A DNA stretch of 64,000 bases from Obelidium mucronatum (lineage: Eukaryota; Chytridiomycota; Chytridiomycetes; Chytridiales; Chytriomycetaceae): contig JAIVFH010000056.1 of assembly GCA_025765595.1 (NCBI GenBank), forward strand, positions 124,001 to 188,000, given 5' to 3'. Positions 12,201 to 23,155 of the stretch are shown one piece after another (the stretch's first letter is position 1; the number at the start of each line of letters is the position of its first letter). A program made the position numbers and the translations under genes. The notes beneath the pieces are model-generated. The model did no database searches. It was not told the origin of the DNA and worked only from the letters and a program-made list of their open reading frames with translations.

Positions 12201-14645
12201 TAACAATATCCATTACAATTGCAGGCATATCGGCTTGGCTTAATTTGTTGCTGTAAGCAATATCCAGCATCAGTTTCTCGCTCTTTGTGGTGAAGCGATC
12301 CAAATCGCATTCTAACGAAAACTCGACGAAAAATTCAGGAGTTACGAGTTCCTTGTTTAAAACATAGTACTGTCTGCATGGGACGTCTCCTTGCGCAGAT
12401 TTCGGACTAATGTCTGTGAAAAAAATATCACAGTTTGGATAATCGGCCAAGTTTATTCCAGTGCGGCCTGTCGTCAGTAAAAGATATGAGTTAATAGAAA
12501 ATCAATGAATATACCCACTTACTTGGATCATCCGAAACTCTCACGCTTCTGTTGGCAACAGTTCTCAATATAATGGCTTGCCGTAGCTTTTTCCGATCTG
12601 CGCGCGATTCCGAGTCCGAAAAATCTAAAAAGTTGGTGAAGGCTGGGAAAAGCAGAGTTTTTTGTGTTGGTAATGTTCCGGGAGGAGTACTTGATGTTTC
12701 AATGGATGCACAACCACCACCACCAGCAAAACCGTGCTCGACTGACTGGAATACATCATCAACCACTCCATCAGCACCTTGAAAGCAAATATACTCTAAG
12801 GAGTGAAGTGGCTCAGTCATGGCTTTTACTTTGGTCTGTAGCAGCAATTTAAATTGTTGGCGCTTTTGAAGAGCTGATTTGGAAACTCACCTCGAATGTG
12901 TTTTTTAGATATCGGTTATGCAGCTTTGAAATTCGATGGATTTGAATCCTCTTGTTCTCAGAAGCATGGTTTGATCTTAGGATCATACTCTTCACCAGGG
13001 ATTCGCAAATCTCGAACCAGGATTCATTCGACTGGTCGTCCTCAAATCGGACATTTCCACCAGTCTCCAACTCAATCAAAAGTTTTCTGGAATAAACGTC
13101 ATTATTTCGTTGATTTGGTTCCAAGCTTTTACCGAATGGCCATATCGCTCTGTTGTGTAATTTGTGTGACAACATCACGTTTATGTTGATGAAAATTCTC
13201 AAGTATCTTCATCTTGGCCGCAACCAGAGACGAGATGCGTGCTTGAGATTCCTCAAGTTGAATAGAGACACTTGATGCTTGCTTAAGTAAATCGTCAGGA
13301 TATGAATTTCATTTCATGAGCGCTTGAGTGTTACCTTTGACTGGTTATTACTTTCACTTTGCTGCTGTGGCAGTTCCATATCGTCAATCAGCCTCTGGAC
13401 AAGTTTCCCTGATTTCATTAAAGCACTCAAAACCTCATGGATAGTTTTTTCATCTTGATCCGTTCGAGTTTGTAAAAGTTTGATGAGGAAATTTGTGTTA
13501 CGCTTGATTGTTCTGATTCTCATATTGTAGTACATTCGTTTCTTGAGGACAGTGGCGCTAATAATCCTGCGAGATTCTTCAGTGACTTCAAGAGTATCCA
13601 GAACATGAAGATTTGGAAGGTGATATATAACGTGTGTTTGGTAGTTGCTCAAAGAGCAGATTGGGTTGTCTGCATAATTTGGATCCGAGAGACTAAGTGA
13701 GGCAAGTGCTGGTAAAATAGCCAAAAATAGAATATCGCGAAAAGAAGAGAGGCGATTTCCAGCAATATTAAGATTCTGAAAAATAGTATACGTCAACAGC
13801 TGTTTTTTAGCCACAAGTATACAAAATACCTGTAAATTCCTGTTCTCATTCAGCGACTCCCCAATCGAGCTGATTTTATTGTTACCCAAGTGAAGCTCTT
13901 TAAGGTTCTTTAATGATCGCAGCTTTTCAAGGCGAGTGATTTCATTATCTGAAAGCCACAACGTCTCAAGATTTTCAAGGGAGTCTAAACCTTGAATTCG
14001 CTTAATTTTATTGCTGTATCTGGGAATAAAGGTATTTTAGGTGAATGCAAAAAACGTGTGGGGATTTTACAGAAATAGTTTTTTCAGCCTGACACAGTTT
14101 TCCAAGCTTGATATAGCACTAACTCTTGTCTCACATATCCAAAGCTCTTCCAATAAAGGACATTCTTCCAATCCTGCCATCGCACGAATATCTTGAGCCA
14201 CAATACAAAGAGTTGTCAACGATGCAAAGTGGGTTAATCCGATGATGTTTGGGTAATTGAAGTGACACATTTCGATTCTTGAAATCCCTTTGATCTTTGT
14301 GACGAAGGTCGTTTCATTGATCCCGTTATTGTGACACTGTTTGTGGCCATCTGTTAAATTCCCAAGACCGACGCACACTAGTAATCCAGTTACCAAATTC
14401 GAAATATCTTTATCGTTCCGAAACAGCCAAACCCTCTTCATTTTCTTTTGCCTCTCTTCTTCGTTTACTTCAGAGTCCAGTTCAATGGTTTGATTCTTTT
14501 GCTTTTTTGAACTTTTCTCAGGCTTCGACTTCTCTTCGATTGCAGCTGCTTCATCTTTCGCGATCAATTTTTTTTCATTTGCATTTGCGGCCGTATTTGC
14601 CGTGTTTGCTGAAGAGGCGGCACTGTCGCGTGGAGTCATTGGCAT
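9236..14645 (-). CDS. LRRC9: LRRC9-like leucine-rich repeat protein
   Basis: The ATG at 14645 starts a Lys/Glu-rich leader and then LRRC9-type blocks: IIGLTHFASLTTLCIVAQDI, CPLLEELWICETRVSAISSL, NLKELHLGNNKISSIGESL, YHLPNLHVLDTLEV and MYYNMRIRTIKRN. These follow the order seen in vertebrate LRRC9. The middle (about 11.9-12.9 kb) has a non-LRR segment with YYVLNKELVTPEFFVEFSLE, which I suspect is ADP-ribosyltransferase-like. LRRs resume at 11.9-9.6 kb, ending with FPQIVMIDGRDVSEDDRKRA and a tail KLPIRITSVVLDG, with a last short exon to the TGA at 9236. There are about a dozen short introns. LRRC9 occurs mainly in flagellated or ciliated lineages; its function is poorly known. The length (about 1,400 aa) fits the family. 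Confidence 0.85.
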
Positions 14646-14910
14646 GTGAGAATTGTCACCAAATCTTTTTCATATTCGCTATACAACTTCGTCATACTTT
14701 GATCTTTGATATCGAACGATATCGTATCATATCATATGATTCCCATGAGTTTCTTGGAGCGATTTGTTTGAAGTGCTGGGTCAGAACCAAACCTCATTCC
14801 CCACACTCAAAGTTCCAATCATTGCTCTCGCTTGGATATTTACCATTCAAAATCGCGCAATCAAACAAGACCAAATTAAAACTTACAATTCATTCTTGTT
14901 TTTTGAAGCA

Positions 14911-15844
14911 ATGGGCTCGTATCAGGTTATTGACAGCATCCTTCTGTTCTCTCCAAAGGAATCCCTCAAGTATCCTGAGGCCCATAGCTGCCTGTTGACT
15001 ATAAGAGAAACTATCGAGACTCAATTCTTTCAGGTAAGATGTCGGTCTTTAAAGGAATGGCGTCGTGCAGTTGAAACTATCTTTTCTTTGTAGAAACCGC
15101 TGTTTGCCTTGATTCTAGACTGCCAACACGTGGAATATGTGGACTATACAGGGCTTCAAACACTTCTTGCAATTAAAGAGCTTTTGCTATATCACACGGG
15201 TTTCCCCGTCTCAATCCATTTCGTGAACATGCGGCACCACCATCTCAACCAGCTTCTTCGTGTGGCCGCATACACCCCCTCAACCTCTGCCAATATCTTT
15301 GCGCCGCCGTCTGTAACCAGAATCCAGTCGAATCACTTCTCCCAATTCCCCTTCATCGTCCTTTCTCGTGATTCCCGAAGAGAACGAATGTCCATCGTCT
15401 CCAACTCCGAGCTTTGCAGACTCGACTGTTTCTTAAAACCGCGTTCCAATACGCAGATCTCGCTCTTCGTCAATCAGCCACACAACCCACAAAATCACGC
15501 GGGCAACGGGATCGTTGAATCCAAGTCTGAGCGCATCCAGCCTCCAATACCATCCACATAGACGCGGGTCTTCTTCCTCAAACTGCAGCACTGAGCCCTC
15601 TGCCGCTTCATCGTCCGAATCACTGCTTGGTGCATTTCTGAGGAGAGTGGGATCCAAGCGCTCAATAAGTCAAGGCATTGATCTGAGCTATGCTGATGAC
15701 GGTGGAAGGTCCTCCAACGGATCTGCTATGGCTGGTTGCGATGCCTTTGAAGTGCCGTTGGAGTTTGCAAAGGGGTTAAAATACTTCCATCCGTCGGTTA
15801 ATGCAGCTGTTTCGGCAATTGCATTGGAGCTACGAAGGAAATAG
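14911..15844 (+). CDS. stand-alone STAS-domain protein, copy A (linker disrupted)
   Basis: Exon 1 carries the family start (LLFSPKESLKYPEAH). Intron 15034-15093 follows at the same place as in the other four copies. Exon 2 continues with LILDCQHVEYVDYTGLQTLL, the STAS core. The Ser/Pro linker is broken: the frame shifts by +1 after about 15313, and that frame holds an in-frame TAA at 15434. A 130-nt intron 15327-15456 with a non-consensus GTCGAA donor could also bridge it. The C-terminus is intact (FEVPLEFAKGLKYFHPSVNA, stop TAG) and matches copies B and E. It is either a degenerating copy, sequence error or an unusually spliced gene. STAS domains bind nucleotides or protein partners; the role here is unknown. 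Confidence 0.6.
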
Positions 15845-16035
15845 AAAATCTCAAATAAACACTGTCATACGAGCTGGGATTTCATCTGGATCTTGTTTTA
15901 TTGCGTCTCCAAATTGGCTTTTTTTCTCAAAATCTTATTACAGCCGAGACACCAGTAATCATTATTGAAAGTGTAACGAAATTTCAACACCATCCAAAAT
16001 GATATAAATGGGACGTGTCTTTACGGAGGAATTTC

Positions 16036-16041
16036 TATAAA
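16036..16041 (+). promoter_or_regulatory. TATA-like box of the secreted proline-rich gene
   Basis: TATAAA lies 43 bp before the ATG at 16079. A second copy lies at 16003-16008. Which one is used is not known. Confidence 0.35.
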
Positions 16042-16078
16042 TCGCAGTTGCATCGCTTTCCTTCTAAACTCATAGATT

Positions 16079-17044
16079 ATGGTTTCATCTACGGCTCTTG
16101 CTCTCATTGCGCTCGTCTCTTCAGTGAAAGGAGCGAAATTCTGCTCACCGACGCAATTCACGTGTACTATTCAGTCTGACCCGTTCATCAGTCCGTTCTC
16201 TGGTCCTGTTTTTGAGTTCCATTCCACTGGGACTTTTTACGCCATCCACTCACAAGAAATGTCCCTTCAAGTCGTAACAGGCGAACATTACAGTCAAAAT
16301 CTTGCAAAGACAGTTGTTGTCGTAGACCAAATAGTGTATACTTGTGGCAGCGAAACTCAAACATTCACAACAGCAAATGTCCCCGCATCAAAACAATTCG
16401 TATGCAAAGCTGGGTCTTGCGGTTCGCAACCGTGTCTTGTAACTGTAGGGCAGGGTCTGGACCCTGTGCCGAACGTCCAAATCTCTCAAATTCTCTACGG
16501 AGGAAACCAAGGACTGGGCGGACTCTGTTACAACAACGATTCATCCTGCCCTTCTTCATCTTCAGTGGTTCCAAATGCACCTGTTCCACCAGCGGGGAAT
16601 ACTCCAGGAGTTTATAATCCACAACCCCCACCAGTTGTTGTCAAAACATCAGCAGCTATTTACATTCCAGAAGCCCCGCCAGTTATTGTAAAAACAGAGG
16701 TACTACCACATGTGGTCACTCCAACTTCAGCACCAAAACCTACCCATGCTCCGACAACACTGCCACAAGTATACGCCCCAGCTCCACCACCAAAGGTTTA
16801 CGAACCACTTCCTCCACCGCCCCCACCAGCAGCTACGACAGTTGCACGTTCAACTCCAGCCGTTACGCCGCCAGCTATCAAATCAACACCGGCTGCTTCT
16901 ACACCAATCTCAACACCTGTAGCAAAGCCTGTTTATGGAGCACAGGGAAGCGGGAATATTTTCCAATCAGCGGCAGATGTTTCTCCACGATATTCATTGG
17001 TATTCTTGAGCGCTAGTGTTTTTGTCACTTTGTTATTATTGTAA
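16079..17044 (+). CDS. secreted Cys/Pro-rich protein with a VWD-like N-terminal part
   Basis: An intronless 321-residue protein. It has a signal peptide (residues 1-18, ending VKGA), a Cys-containing domain at about 19-165, a Pro/Thr/Val-rich stalk at about 170-295 with repeats such as PPPVVVKT and PPPKVY, and a hydrophobic C-terminus (YSLVFLSASVFVTLLLL) that could be a GPI signal or membrane anchor. The segment SDPFISPFSGPVFEFHSTGT resembles the start of von Willebrand factor type D domains (GDPHI.TFDG...F...G). That is a resemblance, not a confirmed assignment. It is probably a cell-surface or wall protein. It sits between STAS copies A and B with no evident functional link. Confidence 0.75.
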   Translation: MVSSTALALIALVSSVKGAKFCSPTQFTCTIQSDPFISPFSGPVFEFHSTGTFYAIHSQEMSLQVVTGEHYSQNLAKTVVVVDQIVYTCGSETQTFTTANVPASKQFVCKAGSCGSQPCLVTVGQGLDPVPNVQISQILYGGNQGLGGLCYNNDSSCPSSSSVVPNAPVPPAGNTPGVYNPQPPPVVVKTSAAIYIPEAPPVIVKTEVLPHVVTPTSAPKPTHAPTTLPQVYAPAPPPKVYEPLPPPPPPAATTVARSTPAVTPPAIKSTPAASTPISTPVAKPVYGAQGSGNIFQSAADVSPRYSLVFLSASVFVTLLLL

Positions 17045-17337
17045 TAAAAGAGTTGTATACTTCTGATATGAAACAATATGTGATTTACACGAAATCCACA
17101 GAATGGTTCACGCATTCTATTCTATCAAGTCAACTTGAGACAACGGTGGCGGCTGTTAGCGGACCCCCTTATTTTTGAGAAATTTTCTTACAAGGCACAA
17201 ACAATGTGCATGCAATCTGACAACATCTCTTGTTACAATCACGCAATACGACCAAGCCAAGCATTCGGAAGAGACTTTTAAAAACTAAAAAGAAGCAACC
17301 CATGGCTCAATCGAAATATTGGAAACATTCGGCAGAC

Positions 17338-18530
17338 ATGCAAGTACCCTGAAGAAAACGCCATATTCTACACTCCACAGGAGTCATTGAAGTATCCAGA
17401 GGCGCATAATGTGTTTGAGTCTCTTAAGGCATATATTCTGTCCCAGCCGGGATCTGTAAGTACAGGCGATGTTTTATGTCTCCTAGGATGACTGGTTTAA
17501 GTTCTGCATTTTCTGTAGAAGAACATCATCGGGGCTAATACTGGATTGTAGCCGCGTCGAGTTCCTCGATTACACTGGAGTGCAAACGCTTCTGGCAGCA
17601 AAGGACTTTCTCTTTCATCTAACTGGACAACCAGTTCCAATCCACTTCTTCAACTTAAAACCTGACCACTTGAACCGATTGACTCGCGTGACGCTGTACA
17701 CTCCAGGCTCCGAATCGGCACCAAATACCCCCACTCAGACTATTCCATCTTTGACAAGAAATCCTTCAATTAGCCCATCGGAATCTGCAAGTTCTGTTGG
17801 AAGCCCTGCCTTCGAGTCTCTATCTTCTCCCGTGATTGAATCTGGTCAATTTGTCCCTTGGAGATCGCGTTCGTCGTCGTTAAGTTTTCCATACCAAGGC
17901 CGCAGACCGTCTGATACCTCATCCCTAACGCAAGCTACTACATCACCTCTTCGATCTGCTACTTCTCAAACATTCATTAGCCCTTCCACAGTCGAAACTC
18001 TTGGAATTCGTCGTACCCGTTCTAATATTACTTCGACTCCAGTTATGTCATCCAATCCAACAGTATCAGGAAATACCCGCAAAAATTCTACACCCGATTT
18101 TTCGTCAATCCCAGAAGAACCAACGATGGTGGCAGTGGATATGCAACGTAGTACCTCTGTTGGAACTTTTATGAAGAAGCTGCGCCAAAAGACATCAAAC
18201 GTTGCCTTGAAACTGAATATTGCATCTTCGAGTTCTCAACAAGACACCGAATCAGATGATTCCGATAGCGGTATTAACCCACTTGGAGGATCCAACAAGA
18301 TTGTATATGAGCCCCCAGCGGCAGTAGTGCCAGTGAAATCCATCTTGAAGAAATCCCCGTCGAATTCGTCGCTCAAGTTTATGGCTGGTGGAAACGCGTT
18401 GGGTTTAATTGTGGATGATGAAGCGCTTAGTCACTTTCCTGTTGGAAATGCCAAAGCGCTCAAGTATTTTCACTCAAGTCGGGAAGACGCCGTTTCTGCT
18501 GTTTCCGAGGTTGGTAGACGTAGGGTTTGA
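17338..18530 (+). CDS. stand-alone STAS-domain protein, copy B
   Basis: Exon 1 encodes IFYTPQESLKYPEAHNVFES. Intron 17456-17518 sits at the conserved position. Exon 2 encodes SGLILDCSRVEFLDYTGVQT, a Ser-rich linker, TFMKKLRQK, an acidic run and NPLGG, ending DDEALSHFPVGNAKALKYFH. Compared with copies C, D and E, two single extra bases break the frame: one in CCC at 17347-17349, right after the best start ATG (17338), and one at the start of exon 2 (17519-17521). The rest of the gene is conserved, so sequence error is as likely as decay. Its role is unknown; STAS domains usually sense nucleotides or mediate protein contacts. Confidence 0.7.
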
Positions 18531-18956
18531 GGAAGTAAGGGGGAAGGGAGTCTGTCTGTGTTGGTGTGTCTATCGTTTCTCATTCGTACCCTCGTTTTCT
18601 GCATTTGATTTTTGGATATCACATAGTTGTTAAAAATACATTGATAATACTGTATAATCTTGGAAAACTGCTCAATGTGTTGAAGGTGTTCTTTTATTTC
18701 AACCCTACACTCGATTGTGAATCTCCAAGAAGATAGAAAAAATCGATACTCCTTCACATTAATACACACGTAACCATTTAAGTTGTATGAAACCCTGATA
18801 AATCAAAGACACCGCACGTGGCGCTGACGTGATTTTTTTTTTGGGTGCGAACAACACGGGCTGCACGCTTAACAGCAATCTGGCCGTGCCCTGTTAAACT
18901 TGATACTCAAAAGTTCTGTAATCGAATAATACCTTTTCTTCGCTTTTGCCTTTACG
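18531..18956. other. intergenic region between STAS copies B and C
   Basis: No gene is seen. The part near 18,820-18,900 is rich in CACG-containing words (GCACGTGGC, CTGCACGC, GCCGTGCC), which may belong to the promoter of copy C. This is not proven. Confidence 0.3.
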
Positions 18957-20004
18957 ATGGACCCAAACACAAGGATCTTACTATACACACCTGTGGAATC
19001 CCTAAAGTACCCGGAGGCTCATCATGTCTTTGAAGATCTCGTTTCATTTGTTTGTTCGCAAGTGGGGTCGGTGAGTTATTGAGAGTATTGCGACATACCT
19101 TTCAGGAATGAACTAATTCTCAAACAACCAGTCACAAATGTCCGCCTTGGTGCTGGACTGCCAAAACGTCCACTATCTCGATGCTACTGGCCTGGAGATG
19201 CTGTTTGCAATTAAGGAGTTCCTTGCCGATCATACCGGATTCAATGTTCCTATTCAGTTCTACAACACAAAACCCCAGTTGCTTCCCCATCTCACGAAAG
19301 TAAACTCATACGATCCATTCAGTCCAGTTCCACAGTCCCCAATGCTGACACCTCCGTTGCTATCTTACAGTCCGTCAACTTATTCGGGGCATAGCCCGGT
19401 GTTGGAGTCATTGCCATCTGTAGAAACGAATGCTTCGAGAGCGAGACCATCTCGGTCAGCTTCATTGAATAAGGGTGGACAGCTATCATACCCAACCGCG
19501 AATCAAGGCCCTCCGCCGCCACTTCCTTACAACTCCGAATTTGTTTCTCCACCGCCAAGCCTTTCAGTACATCGAACACGTTCAAATGCCTCAAATTTCA
19601 CAGCTCCGATAAACAGCTCCAGTAGCTACACTGGACCAGGGTCCGCAGCAATAAGTGTCTCATCCTTTAATACACTTGCATCAAATGGGTCAAGGGCATC
19701 AACATCCTCCAGTGAACATTCTGGGAAGTACTCGCCACTTACTGGAAACGAAACCAAGCCCAAAGGTAAATCATTTTTCGGACGCTTCAAGACTTCGAAA
19801 ACAAAACGAGATTCCTCAGACTCGGATGCATCAGATTCGGATGATTCAGATTCAGATGTGGATGTGAATCCGTTGAAGGGACAAAGTGCAGACCATACTT
19901 CGCCAGGATTCAAGAGTATTTACGCGAAGGAGATCAGGCGGTTCAAACGAAGGGAGGCGAAAGCCGCGGCCGCTGCGGCTGCTGGAGGGAAAGTGAGGGC
20001 GTGA
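18957..20004 (+). CDS. stand-alone STAS-domain protein, copy C
   Basis: The ATG at 18957 opens MDPNTRILLYTPVESLKYPE. Intron 19071-19131 (phase 0) is followed by MSALVLDCQNVHYLDATGLE, the STAS core with its D-x-x-G loop. A Ser/Pro linker contains SPVLESLPS and RPSRSASL. Then comes a basic patch (FFGRFKTSKTKR), a Ser/Asp run of CK2-site type, NPLKG, and the tail SIYAKEIRRFKRREAKAAAA. The frame is fully open. The same order occurs in copy D. It is predicted to be cytosolic or nuclear because there is no signal peptide or membrane segment. The function is not known; the phosphorylatable acidic tail suggests regulated interaction. Confidence 0.8.
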
Positions 20005-20130
20005 TATTCAATAGCTGTGCCCACTGTCACAGGTTCACTCTCGTTATTTGTAATAAAGGAATATAATACTTTGACGTCTTATTACTTCGCTTCCTTGATT
20101 TAATCAAAAGTCCAAATTGAGATGGCCCAC

Positions 20131-20179
20131 AATTGCACGGGCAATGGTGCCATTATCAACATACTTTGCCCGTGCAATT
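20131..20179. promoter_or_regulatory. 14-bp inverted repeat upstream of STAS copy D
   Basis: AATTGCACGGGCAA (20131-20144) is repeated as its exact reverse complement at 20166-20179, with a 21-nt spacer. It lies 80-130 bp before the ATG of copy D. A related word, ATTGCACGAGC, lies before copy E. It could be a dimeric transcription-factor site or a hairpin; there is no direct evidence. Confidence 0.45.
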
Positions 20180-20260
20180 TTGCGCGTGAAGAAGAAAAAA
20201 GTAGATATAACGCGCAAATAGTCCCGCTTGTAGCACGTTGCTATCGATTGACACCTCAAA

Positions 20261-21285
20261 ATGTTTGCCCAACCGAATATTCTCATGTTTACTCCTGTGG
20301 AGTCGCTCAAATATCCAGAAGCCCACAATGTTTTTGAATCACTGGTTTCTTTTGTTTCGAGTCAAGAAGGATCTGTGAGTTCCGCCTGCTTTTATCAACA
20401 GAGAATAAGTTACTAAACCTTCTCAACCAGCGACAAATGTCTGGCCTTGTACTTGATTGCAAGAACGTGGAATATATTGACTATACTGGATTGCAAATGC
20501 TTCTTTGTGTCAAAGACTTTCTTGCTGAACATACTGGTTACCATGTTCCATTACATTTCCACAATCCAAGACCGCAACACACAAACCGCCTTGTCCGCGT
20601 GAATTCTTATGATCCATTCAATGTTGACAGTGTGGAAGGATCTCCCATGTTGTCTGCACGCTCTCCTTCAAACAACCCATCTCTTCAATCTGGTGGTAGC
20701 CCCACTCTGGAGTCACTTCCATCACCAACAGATGCGTCAAGCTCAATGAGAGCTTCTCGCTCGGATTCTCTCAGTCAATCTACACGCCGTCCATACCCGC
20801 TGCTTGTTGTCAAAGAATCTCAAGCGTCTATCCAGTACCTCCAACCAAGTGAGGACGCTCTTGTCCCGCCATCCCTGATTTTGCACCGAACGCGATCAAA
20901 TTCAACAGCAGCCCCAATAAATGGCAGCAACACACCATCGCTTCGTTCCAAAACAAGTGCATCCACGATGGCATCGACTACTTCAAGTTCAACTTCAGCA
21001 GCGCCTGCCGTCCTCTCTTCAATTACCACAGAAAAATCAAACAGGAGCAATAACGGATCCACACTGGGGTACTTTTTAAAAAAGCTGCGTGTGGCCCCTC
21101 CTCCATCTCAAAAGCACGGAGATTCTGATTCTGAGTATTCAGAGGACGATGACGACTTTGATCCATTCAAAGGTGCATCGTCTCAAGGAGATGCTGAGGC
21201 ACCAGGATTCCAGAGTATTTACGCAAAGGAATTGAAACGATTCAAGAGACGCGAGGCTGCCATTGCGGCGGGACGAAGGATTTGA
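20261..21285 (+). CDS. stand-alone STAS-domain protein, copy D
   Basis: The ATG at 20261 gives MFAQPNILMFTPVESLKYPE. Intron 20375-20430 is followed by MSGLVLDCKNVEYIDYTGLQ. The linker has SPTLESLPS and RASRSDSL, then LGYFLKKLRV, a strong acidic run (SEYSEDDDDFD), PFKGAS and the C-type tail SIYAKELKRFKRREAAIAAG, ending TGA. The frame is intact. It is closest to copy C by tail type, and the conserved intron position shows a common origin by tandem duplication. The molecular role is unknown. Confidence 0.8.
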
Positions 21286-21660
21286 TTGCCCGCTATTTTT
21301 TTCATTCACATGTATATCTGATTTCTGTTTTCCCTTCCGCTCCTCGTATGAAATACCGATTCACCGTTACTCGTATGCTCTTGAGAAACCTCTTTTGAAT
21401 ATAATGCAAATACCTAAAAGTAATGAATTTTGATCAATGCCAGTGCACTATTGAAATCTTTGTGATCCGGCAGAATTGCCAATTTACTCAAGTTGACCAC
21501 AAACAACGCAGCATGTCCATGGCGGAAGACACGTGTCTGGTAACTTGTGAGGCTTGCACCGAGATTGCACGAGCCCACTGCACTCGGAAATTTTACAACC
21601 AAGAGACATAAAAATGCAATGGCACAAATCAATGAATAAGAAACAAGAAGAACAGCAATA
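21286..21660. other. intergenic region before STAS copy E, with a shared promoter word
   Basis: No gene is supported. ATTGCACGAGC at 21564-21574 lies 87 bp before the copy E start and matches 10 of 11 bases of the word forming the inverted repeat before copy D. It could be a common regulatory site. Confidence 0.35.
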
Positions 21661-22748
21661 ATGAGCACCAATGCCACTCTCGTCTACACTCCTGATCAGG
21701 ACTTGAGGTTTCCTGATGCTCATATCGTTCTTGACCGACTCAAGGAATTTGTCCTTTCCAAGCCGGAGTCTGTGAGTTTGGTCTTTGAAATTCTTGTCAG
21801 CGTATTGCTAAACGTCTTAACGTATAATAGCAACAAATGACTACCATGGTCCTTGATCTCGAGAAAATTGAATACATTGATGCCACTGGAGTTCAGACGC
21901 TATTAGCCACCAAAGACTTTCTTGCCCACCACACCGGTCACCACGTTTCTCTCCACTTTTGCAATGCAAAGCCGCATCACATGAATCGCCTCATAAGAAT
22001 ATCTTCACACATTCCGGACTGTGTCAAGTCTGCCCGATCAAGTACCGATAGTTCTCCATCCTTGACAGCTAACTTCAGCGCCAACTCCAGTCCAAACAAC
22101 AGTCCTAGATTGGAAAGACGCCCTTCGCCAACAGATTTTCCTCCTCAAATGCTTAGATCTCGCTCATCTTCGCTGAGTATTCAACACCAAAGTGACTCCA
22201 ACAGACGCCCCTCAGCTCCGTCAATGTTTCCTCAACCCGTTTCACTCTCTTTGCAACCACGAGCTTCCAAGCCGAATCTTTCTTCCGAAGATTTCTCGTT
22301 TCTTGGACGCGCCAGAAGTAACTCTCAAAGTTCCAACTTGAACTTACAACCACTGCGCTCCAAGGCATCAATGACATCTCTTTCTTACAATAATCCCGCA
22401 TCTGCATTCGTATTCCCAGATCCGTCCCAGAAATCTGTCGAAACACATCCAACCAGTACTTTTAGTGGTTTCATTAAAGTTCTCCGCTCAAAATCCTCCA
22501 ACTTGGCTCAAAAATTACTGCCTCAAGCATCCTCGTATACCTACTACAGCAGTGATTCCGAAGACGATCAAACCAATCCTTTTGGTGGAGCTTCAATGCC
22601 ACTGCCCCCACCCCCTGCAAAGTCTATTCTGAAACGATCGGGTTCCAATTCTTCGCTTGCCAATACCAACCCAGGTTTGGTATTGGACAGCGAGGCGTTG
22701 AGCCACTTCCCCATCGCGAATGCCAAAGCGCTCAAAACTCATTCGTAA
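21661..22748 (+). CDS. stand-alone STAS-domain protein, copy E
   Basis: The ATG at 21661 gives MSTNATLVYTPDQDLRFPDA. Intron 21772-21830 is followed by MVLDLEKIEYIDATGVQTLL. A long Ser/Pro linker follows, then FIKVLRSKSSNLAQKLL, an acidic patch (YSSDSEDDQ), NPFGG, KSILKRSGSNSSL and LVLDSEALSHFPIANAKALK. The tail type matches A and B, but the protein stops about 15 residues earlier (KTHS then TAA), losing the KYFH... end. The N-terminal PxESLKYPEAH motif is also the most diverged of the five. It is probably functional because the frame is open, but its role is unknown. Confidence 0.78.
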
Positions 22749-23155
22749 ACCTTTTATTCATCCCTTCAAATTGGCCTCTTGTATAGTTCCATCCTTTTTG
22801 AGGCCTCATATCCTGTGTCTATTATTTGTTTTTCTTTCGTTTAATTGGTCTAAGGAATACAATTACTTTGTATCGAACTTATATTCTTCTCTGTATTGAT
22901 CTTTTATTCTCCTTGTATCGTTTCCTGTTTTTGCATTTTTAGATTTGTCATTATGAGATGGCTGTAGAACATTTTCGAACTCTGAGGTGTTTTGAAATGA
23001 ACTTTGGTGGTGTATAATCGGGCTCGTATTTGAAATCATACAGTTGGGTTCCCCGATTTGGTTTTCCGTCAACAAGCCCAAGTCAAAATGCTATAAATCA
23101 TCCCTCATTCGCCGTTAAAAGTCCCCAAAAAACAAACAACCAAAAGAAGCCAACT
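22749..23155. other. intergenic region / promoter of fasciclin copy 1
   Basis: No gene is seen. TATAAA at 23092-23097 lies 59 bp before the fasciclin ATG, close to its position in the second copy. Confidence 0.45.
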
